A stretch of 64,000 bases of DNA from Siphonodentalium dalli (taxonomy: Eukaryota; Mollusca; Scaphopoda; Gadilida; Siphonodentaliidae). Location of the stretch: assembly GCA_032622095.1 (NCBI GenBank), contig CP136068.1, positions 13,869,729-13,933,728 on the forward strand. The letters are read 5' to 3'. Positions 47,748 through 57,450 of this stretch are shown here, piece after piece (position 1 is the stretch's first letter; each line of letters begins with the position of its first letter). Both the position numbers and the translations under genes were made by a program. A model generated the notes under the pieces. That model searched no databases. It was not told the DNA's origin and was given only the letters and a program-made list of their open reading frames with translations.

Positions 47748-48089
47748 TTAACCCTTTGGCGAGTAGGACGACATATATGTCGTTTATCGGTTGACGAGTA
47801 GAACGACATATATGTCATTTCAGGAAGTGTTATTTTATGTAGATATAACTTCAATAAATCATTTGATTTATAAATGATTTGTATAGGAGTTATTTTGATT
47901 AATATAATGTCCCAAATGTATAAGTGCAATCGATTATGATAACGCACGTTAACAAAAAATGCACATAAATTAAAACGAATTATTGGACTATTTTACCCGA
48001 ACTTGTTAATAATTATGGCTATGACGTAGAAGTTAAATTTACTCATGACGTCATGTATATGACGTTACAGATACTCGCCAAAGGGTTAA
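47748..48089. mobile_element. piggyBac-like MITE with CCCTTTGGCGAGTA ends
   Basis: TTAA on both sides, with ends CCCTTTGGCGAGTA and TACTCGCCAAAGGG. It contains two copies of CGACATATATGTCRTTT. It ends 67 bp before exon A5. Confidence 0.82.
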
Positions 48090-48156
48090 TGACCATTGCA
48101 TGAGCATTTAATCTGCCAATCATTTCTCAAATAAACCATCTCTACCCACTTTACAG

Positions 48157-48261
48157 AGTTGCCGATGAAACGTAACTACATTAGTGCAGATGAATTTCCA
48201 GCTGAAGAGACCGAGACGTCTCTTACAGTTAACAAACCAAAACCAAACAAGAAATCCAAAG
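48157..48261 (+). CDS. Exon A5: divergent YISADE module lacking NP
   Basis: Internal 105-nt exon, phase 1-1, acceptor CCCACTTTACAG, donor GTAAGA. It begins LPMKRNYISADEFPAEETET and ends KPNKKSKG. YISADE, the acidic middle and the Lys-rich end are kept, but the NPxY asparagine and proline are replaced (KRNY). It is one codon longer than the other A exons. A TTAA-flanked MITE ends 67 bp upstream and a truncated hAT-type foldback starts about 18 bp after its donor. It can join T (GCA, Ala) or K (GGC, Gly). Confidence 0.77.
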
Positions 48262-48278
48262 GTAAGATTGAGAGATTA

Positions 48279-48357
48279 CGCCTTGAAATAGTGTGTCTGT
48301 CATTTGCAGAATGAGGTCCCCAGAGGGTGAATTTAGTGATGCTACCCCACATAGCGT
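48279..48357. mobile_element. Family C fragment
   Basis: CCTTGAAATAGTGTGTCTGT through GATGCTACCCCACATAGC, then it breaks off at a TATGTTATACTATGCAT stretch like the minisatellite at 52.8 kb. Confidence 0.75.
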
Positions 48358-48491
48358 TATATGTTATACTATGCATGTTATACTGTACATCTGGTTTGGA
48401 GAGGTTTTAGGTTGATAGTGGGTCCCGTTTGGAATGGTTTTACTGTATGGAGAGGGATTTGGTTTATAGAGGGTCCCTTTTAAGATGTTTT

Positions 48492-49071
48492 ATTATGCCC
48501 CCGATCTCCGATGGAGATTTGGGGGTATATAGTGGAGCCCTCCGTCCGTCCGTCCGTCCGTCCGTCCTTCCGTACTTCCGTCCGTACGAACGTTTCAACT
48601 CATAACTTTGGTTTCGCTAACTCAATTCAGTTGATCTTTGGTATGCTAATAGACCAGCCGGGGGGGGACAAGATTTCCCCATAGCCATGGTTTCGTCCGC
48701 CCATTTTTTCCAGAGTTACGCCCCTTTTTTACTTAGAAAATTCAGTTTTCTGCTACTTTTTTTGGTTTCCAGATGATAACTTGATTTTGGATTGTTTATT
48801 TGCAAAACAATATCCAATATCCAATATCGCAATACAGGTCAAGGTAAAATTTCGGTTCAATCGGATAATTTTTGTGAGAGTTATGACCCTTTTTCGACTT
48901 AAAAAATTCAGTTTTTTTTTTAGAAAATTCAGTTTTCCTTCTATTTTTGTGGCACCAGACCAAATTTTAAGCTAATATAGAACAACATGTGGCATTTTTA
49001 TAGCGCTTAACCAGAAAGTTTCTCTGATTGTACAGTCGGGGGCGTTACCTCCGCCTAGCGGTGCACTTGTT
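48492..49071. repeat. Dispersed repeat D with hairpin start
   Basis: Starts GCCCCCGATCTCCGATGGAG (a hairpin with TTTGGGGG), then seven or more GTCCGTCC-type repeats, and ends GCGGTGCACTTGTT. Confidence 0.7.
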
Positions 49072-49195
49072 TACTGTATGGAGAGGGATTTGGTTTGTAT
49101 AGAGGGTCCCTTTTAAGATGTTTTATTTACTGTATGGAGAGGGATTTGGTTTGTAGAGGGTCCCTTTTAAGATGTTTTATTTACTGTATGGAGAG

Positions 49196-50567
49196 TAGTG
49201 ATGTAACGATACGGGGGTTATCGGTAAAAGCCGATAGCCGATATTTTCAGTAGAATTATCGGCCGATCCGATACAGATACCGATAAGTCTTGTACGTGAA
49301 CCAAACTCCATATCAATTTGTCTTTTAAATTACAAAATATTGTCGGCAAAGAACCGATATTGCGATAACCTCGTTGCAAAAAAGTTTAGTTTACGTTCCC
49401 CAAAAACCCTGGCAAAACGATTTAATATTTCGTTGCATTCATAAGATTTCCTCAATATTTTTTTATTCCGTTACCGTGCCTTACGGAATCAGTCCATACT
49501 AGTAATCCATTTGAGTCAATGACGGCAATTTCAATTTCAATTTGCCAAACTCAATCTTTTTCAGAAGTTGAACTTGCGTTTAATAACAGCTACATTGTCC
49601 CGCATAAATTGTTGACATTTTCTCTGCCCATGACAGCAGATACAAATCCCGCCCATAGAGCACTCTGATTGGTTCGGATGGTTCTATCAAACAAGTTAGT
49701 CACCTCCTCCATCTTCAGTCATCGTATACCAGAATGTCAGTCAATCAATTTGAATCAAACGCACTTTAAACACACACACACACACTTAACTGTTGTTAAC
49801 ACGTGATGTTTCTATATATTGAGGAATAGCGAGTCACGACTGCGGCGACTTTAATGCAAACTGGTCAAGTGTGACTCGTCTATTTATAAACACTGATTTT
49901 TAGTTTACTGTGTCATCTGTCAACACATGGCTTGTTAGTGATTCCTACTCGATGACATCAAATGCATGCAAATAATCGTTTGATCTTACCGCCCGGCATC
50001 CGCCTTGGGAAGATCATAACAATGTGACAACTTACTGTCGCACGTGGTGCATAATTAATTCCACACCCCCATGAATACATCACTAAATGATACCGGTACA
50101 TCAGTCTGATTCACTCACAGGAAGATTCCATTCTCACGCTAATGCCAGGGGCGTCAGTTATTCACTTTCAACATGTACTACTCGGCACTCACAAGTAATT
50201 TTAATTGTATACAGTTTATGTTTTAACTTTAATTATTGAGCGTACCGAACTACGGTACCTTTGAAAATGTTTATTTTGGGTCATGAGTGTACCAACAGTC
50301 TCATGTCGACGTTGTCATCATGATCATGGTTTATCACTGTATGTGATGGAGGGCTGACCAGTGCGTAAAATAGTCGCCATTTTTTCGGGAAATTCCCGTC
50401 ATTTATTTAATATTAAATAATTGGTGTAACAACGTTCACAAAGGACGCGACATGTATCGGTTAACGATATCGGTCGGGAGACTAAATTTTACCGATACCG
50501 ATATCTTGCTGATACCACATATATCGGCCCGATCCGTTAGCCGATACCGATAATCGGTACATCACTA
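49196..50567. mobile_element. hAT-type element with exact 8-bp duplication
   Basis: Ends TAGTGATGTAACGATAC and TAATCGGTACATCACTA. Duplication ATGGAGAG at 49188-49195 and 50568-50575. Subterminal ATCGG/CCGAT repeats. No transposase frame was recognised. Confidence 0.88.
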
Positions 50568-50832
50568 ATGGAGAGGGATTTGGTTTGTAGAGGGTCCCTT
50601 TTAAGATGTTTTATTTACTGTATGGAGAGGGTTTGGTTTATAGAGGGTCTGGTTTGATTGGTCCAGGGACACTCCTCTCCTATCACTAAGACTGTACGTA
50701 TGTTAGTTATATAATGCAGCATCTACAATTTATCTATTTTATGTTTTTTTTTTATACATTTTACATGCATGTTAATTATTTTGTGCCTCTTCTGAAAACT
50801 GTCTCTGCTTTCTCTCTTGGATAATTTCTTAG

Positions 50833-50945
50833 CAATGCTTCAAGAATTGACACATCGGACCAGGGACATTCATCTCTTCCCACCAAGGTTGTACATAATG
50901 AAGCATCTACCATCTCATCTGAATAGTGGATGTTGTAAAATATAG
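50833..50945 (+). pseudogene. Terminal-exon-like copy T' (possible alternative 3' exon)
   Basis: A polypyrimidine tract and acceptor ending TTTCTTAG precede a phase-1 reading AMLQELTHRTRDIHLFPP that stops at 50943-50945. The upstream intron (CTCTGCTTTCTCTCTT) and the CAATGCTT..AAGA start match the real terminal exon T at 53443, so this is a duplicate. After MLxE the protein diverges from T. It could be an alternative last exon or a dead copy. The antisense frame is also open, but it runs through the polypyrimidine tract. Confidence 0.4.
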
Positions 50946-51521
50946 AGATCCGGGGGGGCTGGGAACACCACAGAATACAAGGGTAAACCTGTCTTCGGTA
51001 ACATGGACAAAGGTGATCATTATCTAGGTACACATTCCGAAGCGCCACTTGGACAATTCCATAGTCAGTAAAATTAAAAACAGGAGCATAATAGAGGTAT
51101 GCCTGGTGTTTTGAAATTTGGAAAATATAGGTATACATATGACAGAGTATGCGTACCAGTATCGTAGAATCACGCACTATCATAAATGAACTAGTTATAC
51201 GTCGAGTATTAAAATATTCTTAAGTTTCATGATTGTCCCATACCGGTAGTTTCAGTAAAACATGGGAGCGTGGTACATAGTTAGGTGTTACAAATTTAGA
51301 AATTAGGAACGTAAGCATAGGCCGCGAGTTTTCGAAAGGGTTAATTTTGAAATTTATAGTTATGTACATGAGTAAGCAGTTGTGGAATGTAAGTGTAGGT
51401 GTAAGTCTGAAGTAAAATGCTAAATTTCACTGGAATCGTCGTCAGTTATGTACCTGGTGATGGAGTGTTTAAACAACAGACCACCGCTTTTCGACACTTT
51501 CTCTCTTGGATAATTTCTTAG

Positions 51522-51652
51522 CAATGCTTCAAGAATTGACACATCGGACCAGGGACATTCATCTCTTCCCACCAAGGTTGTACATAATGAAGCATCTACC
51601 ATCTCATCTTAATAGGGGAGACAATCCGTGCGACTGCGACATCCTCTTGTGA
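51522..51652 (+). pseudogene. Second terminal-exon-like copy T''
   Basis: Positions 51501-51610 repeat 50812-50920 with no difference that I can see, including the acceptor CTTAG and the start AMLQELTHRTRD. The copies diverge after CATCTCATCT, and this one stops at 51650-51652. A third, poorer fragment lies around 50664-50735 (GGTCCAGGGACAC). Together they show local duplication of the gene's 3' end. Confidence 0.4.
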
Positions 51653-52572
51653 TATACAGCAATCTTTAGGGTTAAATATTTTCCAGTTTTTTAATAAAAA
51701 TGGGACTGGGTATCTTGAGGGGTCTAAATCGGGAAATCGCCAGCTTTTTCTTCATTTCACATTCTCAACTCACCAGGGGGAAATTGCAAGTGTTACCACT
51801 GTACATATGCTACTGGAACCAGTCAATATGGGAGTTAAAAACTCACTAGTAACCTAGTGTCATTATTTTTATTAGTAGCATTGAAGATTTTTGTGGGAGG
51901 CATACAGATTCTTGTTTATATGAGTATGCTGCTAAATTATACAAGCATGTGTATTTTTACTTCTCATAGTGCCACTTTTCATTTATTCTTTCTAATACAA
52001 TTAAAATGATCACTCAAGAGAACAATTGTAGCAGTTGGTGATAATCCGGGAATCAGGAATTGGAAATTCAGTACTGAAACCAGGAAATCACGGACTTAAC
52101 TTCAACAGAAATCTTCATCTTTGTTATCTTTTATTGTCTTTGTTTGTAAATATAATTGTATGCATGCTGTTTCACCTTATATCAATCACTCAACAATTTT
52201 ACCTAAAAATGATTTACGTTTCTTATTCCACACCCATTGTTATAAAACAACAGCCATTGAATACATTTTATATGTATACCACAAGGTGAATACAATAATT
52301 TGGAAACCACAGCCAAGGATTGAACTTACCTGATACAAGGATTGAACTTACCTGATACAAGGATTGAACTTACCTGACACAAGGATGCGGAATAAATGCA
52401 GAACACAACCTGCATTATAGTCTCAAATATTGTATTGAATTTGTTGTGGATGATGCATAGTTACATATACATTTCACTTGAGTTTCACGCAGTCCGCAAC
52501 TCATTTGATAATTGAATCTCGATTAAGATACGCTTTATATGCTCTGTCTATATATATTGATTTGTGTCATTT
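51653..52572. other. Intron sequence with a small tandem repeat
   Basis: About three and a half copies of a 22-bp unit (CAAGGATTGAACTTACCTGA) lie at 52314-52385. It holds TTACCTGA, the reverse of a splice donor. Nothing else was recognised. Confidence 0.5.
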
Positions 52573-52813
52573 TTAACCCTTTCTATACTAAATGGATTTT
52601 CCCATTCAGTTATAAAAGTATAGATTGAAATGGTCTATTATTCATCTTGAGGGGTGTTCATGAAATATAAGCAGATGACAGATAATAAAAGTGCAGACGA
52701 AGTCCTATTTATTGCAGGGAAATGTTCAGATAATAAGTTCAACAAACAACCTCTCTGAACATTTTTTAAGGGATATCTACTATTCAATGAGTATTTAGTA
52801 CAGAAAGGGTTAC
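52573..52813. mobile_element. TTAA-type element, CTATACTAAAT subfamily
   Basis: Ends TTAACCCTTTCTATACTAAA and TTTAGTACAGAAAGGGTTA, imperfect inverses. It matches 21944-22171. Confidence 0.7.
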
Positions 52814-52819
52814 GGTAGC

Positions 52820-53410
52820 TGCATGTTATACTATGCATTTTATACTGTGTATGTTATACTATGCATGTTATACTATGCATGTTATACTGTGTATGTTATA
52901 CTATGCATTTTATACTGTGTATGTTATACTGTGTATGTTATACTATGCATGCTATACTATGCATGCTATACTGTGCATGTTATACTATATACTGTGCATG
53001 TTATACTATGCATGTTATACTAGGCATGTTATACTATGCATGCTATACTGTGAATGTTATACTATGCATGTTATACTATGCATGTTATACTATGCATGCT
53101 ATACTGTGAATGTTATACTATGCATGTTATACTGTGCATGTTATACTATGCATGTTATACTGTGTATGTTATACTATGCATGTTATACTGTGCATGTTAT
53201 ACTATGCATGTTATACTGTGCATGTTATACTATGCATGTTATACTATGCATGTTATACTATGCATGTTATACTATGCATGTTATACTGTGTATGTTATAC
53301 TATGCATGTTATACTGTGCATGTTATACTATGCATGTTATACTATGCATGTTATACTATGCATGTTATACTATGCATGTTTTTCTTTGCACGTTTTACTA
53401 TGCATGTTCT
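52820..53410. repeat. 14-bp minisatellite before exon T
   Basis: About 42 units of ATGCATGTTATACT with TGTG/TATG variants. Most frames stay open on the plus strand, producing long false ORFs of MHVILCMLYY type. It ends about 30 bp before the acceptor of T. Confidence 0.95.
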
Positions 53411-53442
53411 GAAACCATTCTCTGCTTTCTCTCTTTCCATAG

Positions 53443-53618
53443 CAATGCTTAAAGAGGTGGCAAAACAGAAGAAAAATTTACCTACTCCACCCCCGTCGCC
53501 AACAGAGACGTCTCTACCGATTCAAGAATCGACACAGATGTCTCCACCGATTCAAGAATCGGTGTCTCCAGCAGTAAATGGAGAATCACAAAACAGTAAT
53601 AATAATCAGCGATATTAA
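53443..53618 (+). CDS. Terminal exon T: Pro-rich C-terminus with stop
   Basis: A 176-nt last exon entering in phase 1 from acceptor CTCTCTTTCCATAG. It begins (A)MLKEVAKQKKNLPTPPPSPT, continues through two PIQES repeats and ends NNNQRY followed by TAA. The basic start is followed by a Pro-rich stretch (LPTPPPSP) of the kind that can bind SH3 domains, which is inference. An internal 30-bp duplication makes the PIQES repeat. The TAA stop overlaps a TTAA at 53615-53618 where a TTAA-type element begins. The upstream intron ends in a 14-bp minisatellite that stays open in this frame, but the coding start is the acceptor, not the repeat. A polyadenylation-like AATAAA is at 54154. Confidence 0.75.
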
Positions 53619-53990
53619 TCCTTTCATGAAGGGAACTGCGCTGGCGCAGCATTAAAAACCCTGTGTCAATGCATTCTCTTATATATGCGAGTTGACCATA
53701 GGGAGCCTCAAATATATAAGAGAATGCACTGGCTTAACAGTTTTATCAGTTTTTCTTACATTCTTTAAAAAAAATTATGCTTTTTTCTTAGTCTTTAACA
53801 ATTTTTATCATTTTTTATTACATTCTTTAACAATTTTTACAATTTTTTTCTTGTATTCTATAACATTTTTTATCATTATTTCTTAAATTCCTTAACAATT
53901 TTTTATCAGTTTTTTTATTTTTTCTAATACATTCTTTAACAATTATGAAAAATAAGATAAGATTTGTTTGGCCAATGCATGCTCTTATAT
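53615..53990. mobile_element. TTAA-type hairpin element starting at the stop codon of T
   Basis: TTAA at 53615-53618 is followed by TCCTTTCATGAAGGG and a TGTCAATGCATTCTC hairpin, then TTTTTCTTACATTCTTTAAC repeats. The right hairpin is cut near 53990 and the right end is missing. Confidence 0.65.
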
Positions 53991-54377
53991 GCTGGTAGTT
54001 ATCCGGAAAGACAAGAGACAGAGTTTAGTAAATCCGTGTATTCAATTATAATTCCCTCTATTGAGTATGGTACATGAATATAACCTATGTCTAGCACCAA
54101 TATATTTCGTTCCTCTGTCATATTCTCAGTAAAGAAGATCGAGTGTATAAAAAAATAAATAAGCGGATTACCAATAGAGGGGGCCAGTGTTTAATATGTG
54201 GCTCTTTGAACAACGATCATATCTTATTTATTTGACATTGTCATTCACGATAAACAGATAGTCGGTACAGTGAATCTGTGATTTGTTGCCATGGTTGTTA
54301 TTAAAGTACAATCACTGGAGTAAAATGTTTTATTGTTATCATGATAATTTCAACAGCAATGATATAACCGACATATT

Positions 54378-54829
54378 TTAACCATTTCATGATTGAGCTG
54401 AGCTGGCGCAACATTAAAGACCATGTGCCAATGCATTCTCTTGTATATGCGAGTCCACCATAGGAGAGCCTCATATATATAAGAGAATGCATTGGCATAA
54501 CAATTTATTATCATTTTTTATTACATTCTTTAACAATTTTTATCATTTTTTTCTCATATTCTTTCACAAATTTTATCATTTTTTTTATCATTTTTTTATA
54601 CGTTCTTTAAAAAAAATTATCATTTTTATAATTTTTTCTTACATTCTTCAACAATTTTTATTATTTCTTACATTCTTTTAACAATTATAAAAAATAATAT
54701 AAAAATTATTAGGTCAATGAATTCTCTTATATATGCAAGGCGACCTATGGTCGACTTGCATATATAAGAGAATGCATTGGCACAGGGTTTTCACAAAAAT
54801 TCAAGAAGCTCCCATCAAGAAAGGGTTAA
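54378..54829. mobile_element. TTAA-type hairpin element
   Basis: TTAA on both sides, with ends CCATTTCATGATTGAGC and CCCATCAAGAAAGGG. Two hairpin cores surround T-rich CATTCTTTAACAATTTTT repeats. Confidence 0.7.
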
Positions 54830-55337
54830 TAGATTGAGACTCAGAGTTGGTTAAAAAATAGCATAATATCAGATAATATATTATTAATTATATTATAAGC
54901 AATATCATTCTGCAGCTAATCAGCTGTCACCATGTGATGTCTCATCTTATCTAACATTTTGAATAATTAATTCACAAAGTTGGAGGTAAATGTTGTGTAT
55001 GGGTCATTAATTTCAAATTAGGTATCAGTTTATTCCCACAAGATTTGTGCAAAGGTAACAGGGGCGGGTCATTAAAATGAGTAAAATATTAATTTAAAAA
55101 ATTTCAATTTAAAACGAGCTTGCCATTTTAAAAAGCACTTCGCTATAGATATCATAGCAATAATTTGAAATTAGTTTTTCCATTGAAAATGAACTCAATG
55201 ACCTAAGTATACTGATCGTTGATTGGTTATACCGGCATCACACGTAATTTGTGTACTGCGAAGTCACTTCATAATTATCGTTAAATAATGGAAAAGAGTG
55301 GCGACTTGGATTCAAATTTGTGATTGATTTGGGCAGA
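54830..55337. other. AT-rich sequence, no feature seen
   Basis: No exon or repeat recognised. Confidence 0.4.
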
Positions 55338-55717
55338 TTAACCCTTTACCCAACAGAAGGGCCCTGTGCCAATGCATTCTATTATATATGCGAGTCGACC
55401 ATAGGTCGCCTCGCATATATAAGAGAATGCATTGGCTTAACACATTAAAAATTATAAAATTGTTAAAGAATGTAAGAAAAAATGGTAAAAAGAGATTTTT
55501 TTTAGGCCAATGCATTCTCTTATATATGCGAGGCGACCTATGGTCGACTCGCATATATAAGAGAATGCATTGGCACAGGGCATAACTGTAACTATCACAA
55601 TGTGGTCAAGGAGCCGGTTCCAATGATATCCATATTTGTATCGTTCTATTGAGACAGACCGAAGATATTTTAGGCTGTTGAAGCTTTATTTGGCCGGTTT
55701 GTTGGGTAAAGGGTTAA
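55338..55717. mobile_element. piggyBac-like element, TTTACCCAACA subfamily
   Basis: TTAA on both sides, ends CCCTTTACCCAACAG and GTTGGGTAAAGGG, with two inward hairpin cores. The interior is nearly that of 12668-13134. Confidence 0.82.
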
Positions 55718-56500
55718 AGACATATTATGGACTTGTTCGGGTGGATGAAATTGATAAGTTAGTACACAGCCACTACGCTAACCTGGGGATGTAGCATTCT
55801 ACTAACATCGCCGAAAATTTCAAAGAGATCGACCATACCACTCCATAGAAAACATCGTCCGAACTATGCTCAATTGTAAATATTTACATCTCGATTCGGG
55901 ACGTAACTATTGGTTATAAAGTAACACAAATGATTTTGCAATCGAGAGACAATGCATTTAATTAACATATAAGAACGGCGGTGTGCTTTGTCAATTTGGA
56001 TTAATATTCATAAAAAATAACTACTTTCAGCAAGATTATTCTCAATTTCTATTTGATCACCCTACCGTAGTGTTTCACATCACTTTAACATTAGTCGATC
56101 AGTCGATACATGATGACGTTTTGTATAAAAGGTTGGTTTTTATCGATAAATATTGAGTTTGAAATGGATGGTATATCATCTCCTGTGATAATGAGGTACC
56201 CAGCTGCCGGTGAATATTTTGTTCAGTGTCTGTTTTCGATGTTTTGGAACAGTTTATCCTATAATCGGTTCAGGGGTTTGTGAATTATGGTCATTATAAG
56301 TGAAGAGATTATTTTATTCTGTGACCTCACTTGTTACATATGATATCTGTAGTGAAGTTTTTTTTTAAATGGAGTGCTCGTTTTAAATTGAAATAATTTT
56401 AAATTTATATTTCACTCATTTTAACGACACAACCCTGTGATACAACGTGATTTGAAGTGATTTTGAAATGTACAGACTGCAGTAGACTTCCCAGTCTTCT
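55718..56500. other. Intron or 3' flanking sequence, no feature seen
   Basis: No exon recognised. The stretch is less repetitive than its neighbours. Confidence 0.4.
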
Positions 56501-56506
56501 TAGTCA

Positions 56507-56640
56507 CTCTAGTCTGGTGAGTGATTCAACAGTCATTGACTCTAGTCTGGTGAGTGATTCAATGGTCATTGACTCTAGTCTGGTGAGTGATTCAACAGTT
56601 ATTGACTCTAGTCTGGTGAGTGATTCAATGGTCATTGACT
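56507..56640. repeat. 33-bp minisatellite before exon K
   Basis: Four copies of TAGTCTGGTGAGTGATTCAA plus a 13-bp rest. Each copy holds CTGGTGAGTG, a donor-like sequence. It ends 16 bp before exon K. Confidence 0.9.
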
Positions 56641-56656
56641 GTCTTGTTATTTGCAG

Positions 56657-56710
56657 GCAAACCACCAACGCCAAAGAAGTTATCTGTAAAGAAATCCAAA
56701 AACAGTGATG
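56657..56710 (+). CDS. Exon K: basic Pro/Lys module downstream of T
   Basis: A 54-nt candidate exon, phase 1-1, acceptor TTGTTATTTGCAG, donor GTAAGA. It reads (G)KPPTPKKLSVKKSKNSD(G), Lys-rich like the ends of the A exons. Its place 3 kb beyond the stop-bearing exon T means that transcripts either end at T or skip T and go on through K to exons I could not find. A 33-bp minisatellite lies just before the acceptor. The last bases plus donor are duplicated at 56748-56770 with the donor GT changed to AT. Confidence 0.6.
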
Positions 56711-56739
56711 GTAAGACCTCTTTCATTCTTTTATACCCC

Positions 56740-56960
56740 CATACCCTAACAGTGATGATAAGACCTCTTTTGAAGAATGGGAGAAGGGAGGGGTCAGATA
56801 TATACTGAAATGACTGCATCTGTTCGTTTAGCTGTCCATCCGACTTGATAACTGGGAACAAATAGGAACCAATTTCAATAAATTTTTGTATACAAGTTGC
56901 ATGCCACAATATCTCAAATCAGTGAACAAATGGTATATTGCCTGAGCTATGTCTGACCTT
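56740..56960. repeat. Dispersed repeat D fragment
   Basis: ATACTGAAATGACTGCATCT, GTCCATCCGACTTGATAACT and AACCAATTTCAATAAATTTT match the copy at 25490. Confidence 0.55.
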
Positions 56961-57008
56961 TGTTTGTCAGTTTTACGTGATGTGTGCCCGTCCTGCATGA
57001 TAACTCAG

Positions 57009-57168
57009 GCAAGCCTTGAAATAGTGTGTCTGTCATTTGCAGAATGAGGTCCCCAGAGGGTGAATTTAGTGATGCTACCCCGCATAGCGGGCTAGCATCA
57101 CCAAATTCACCCTCTGGGAACCTCTAAGGTGTAAGCAGAATGAGGTCCCCAGAGGGTGAATTTGGTGA
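57009..57168. mobile_element. Family C fragment
   Basis: Starts CAAGCCTTGAAATAGTGTG and holds one complete hairpin and part of a second. Confidence 0.75.
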
Positions 57169-57241
57169 TAACTCATACTTTGTCCCATAGGTTACGTAAA
57201 AGCTTGCAAAAACTGCTTACTTGGTTATATTAGTGATGAAA

Positions 57242-57433
57242 TACAGTAATGCCCAAAGTAATTGACCACTTAACCACAGCAGAATTATGGGTAATTTTTC
57301 AGGATTTAGTCGGAAATATGGCTTGTTGCCATTTATCGGAAAGCACTCGGCAAGCCATATTTCCGACTAAATCCTGAAAAATTACCCATAATTCTGCTGT
57401 GGTTAGGTGGTCAATTACTTTGGGCATTACTGT
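57242..57433. mobile_element. Palindromic MITE, family M copy 10
   Basis: Tips TACAGTAATGCCC and GGGCATTACTGTA; short deletion at the centre. Confidence 0.85.
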
Positions 57434-57450
57434 ACAATGTGATATTGATC

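Larger units (their letters stand above)
48400..50660. repeat. Tandem repeat ACTGTATGGAGAGGGATTTG, interrupted twice
   Basis: Units of about 55 bp (TACTGTATGGAGAGGGATTT..GTCCCTTTTAAGATGTTTTA) occur near 48430, 49075, 49130, 49185, 50570 and 50620. A repeat D copy (48492-49071) and a hAT element (49196-50567) split the array. Confidence 0.8.

Noticed and set aside
50776-51602. Minus-strand ORFs sharing MVDASLCTTLVGRDECPWSD
   Set aside because: They are antisense to the duplicated terminal-exon copies and run through the polypyrimidine tracts. The plus-strand reading has matching splice sites and homology to exon T. RNA strand data could overturn this.
52833-53618. A 261-codon plus-strand ORF
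   Set aside because: The first 200 codons are the 14-bp minisatellite. Only the last 58 codons, after the acceptor at 53442, match a real exon.
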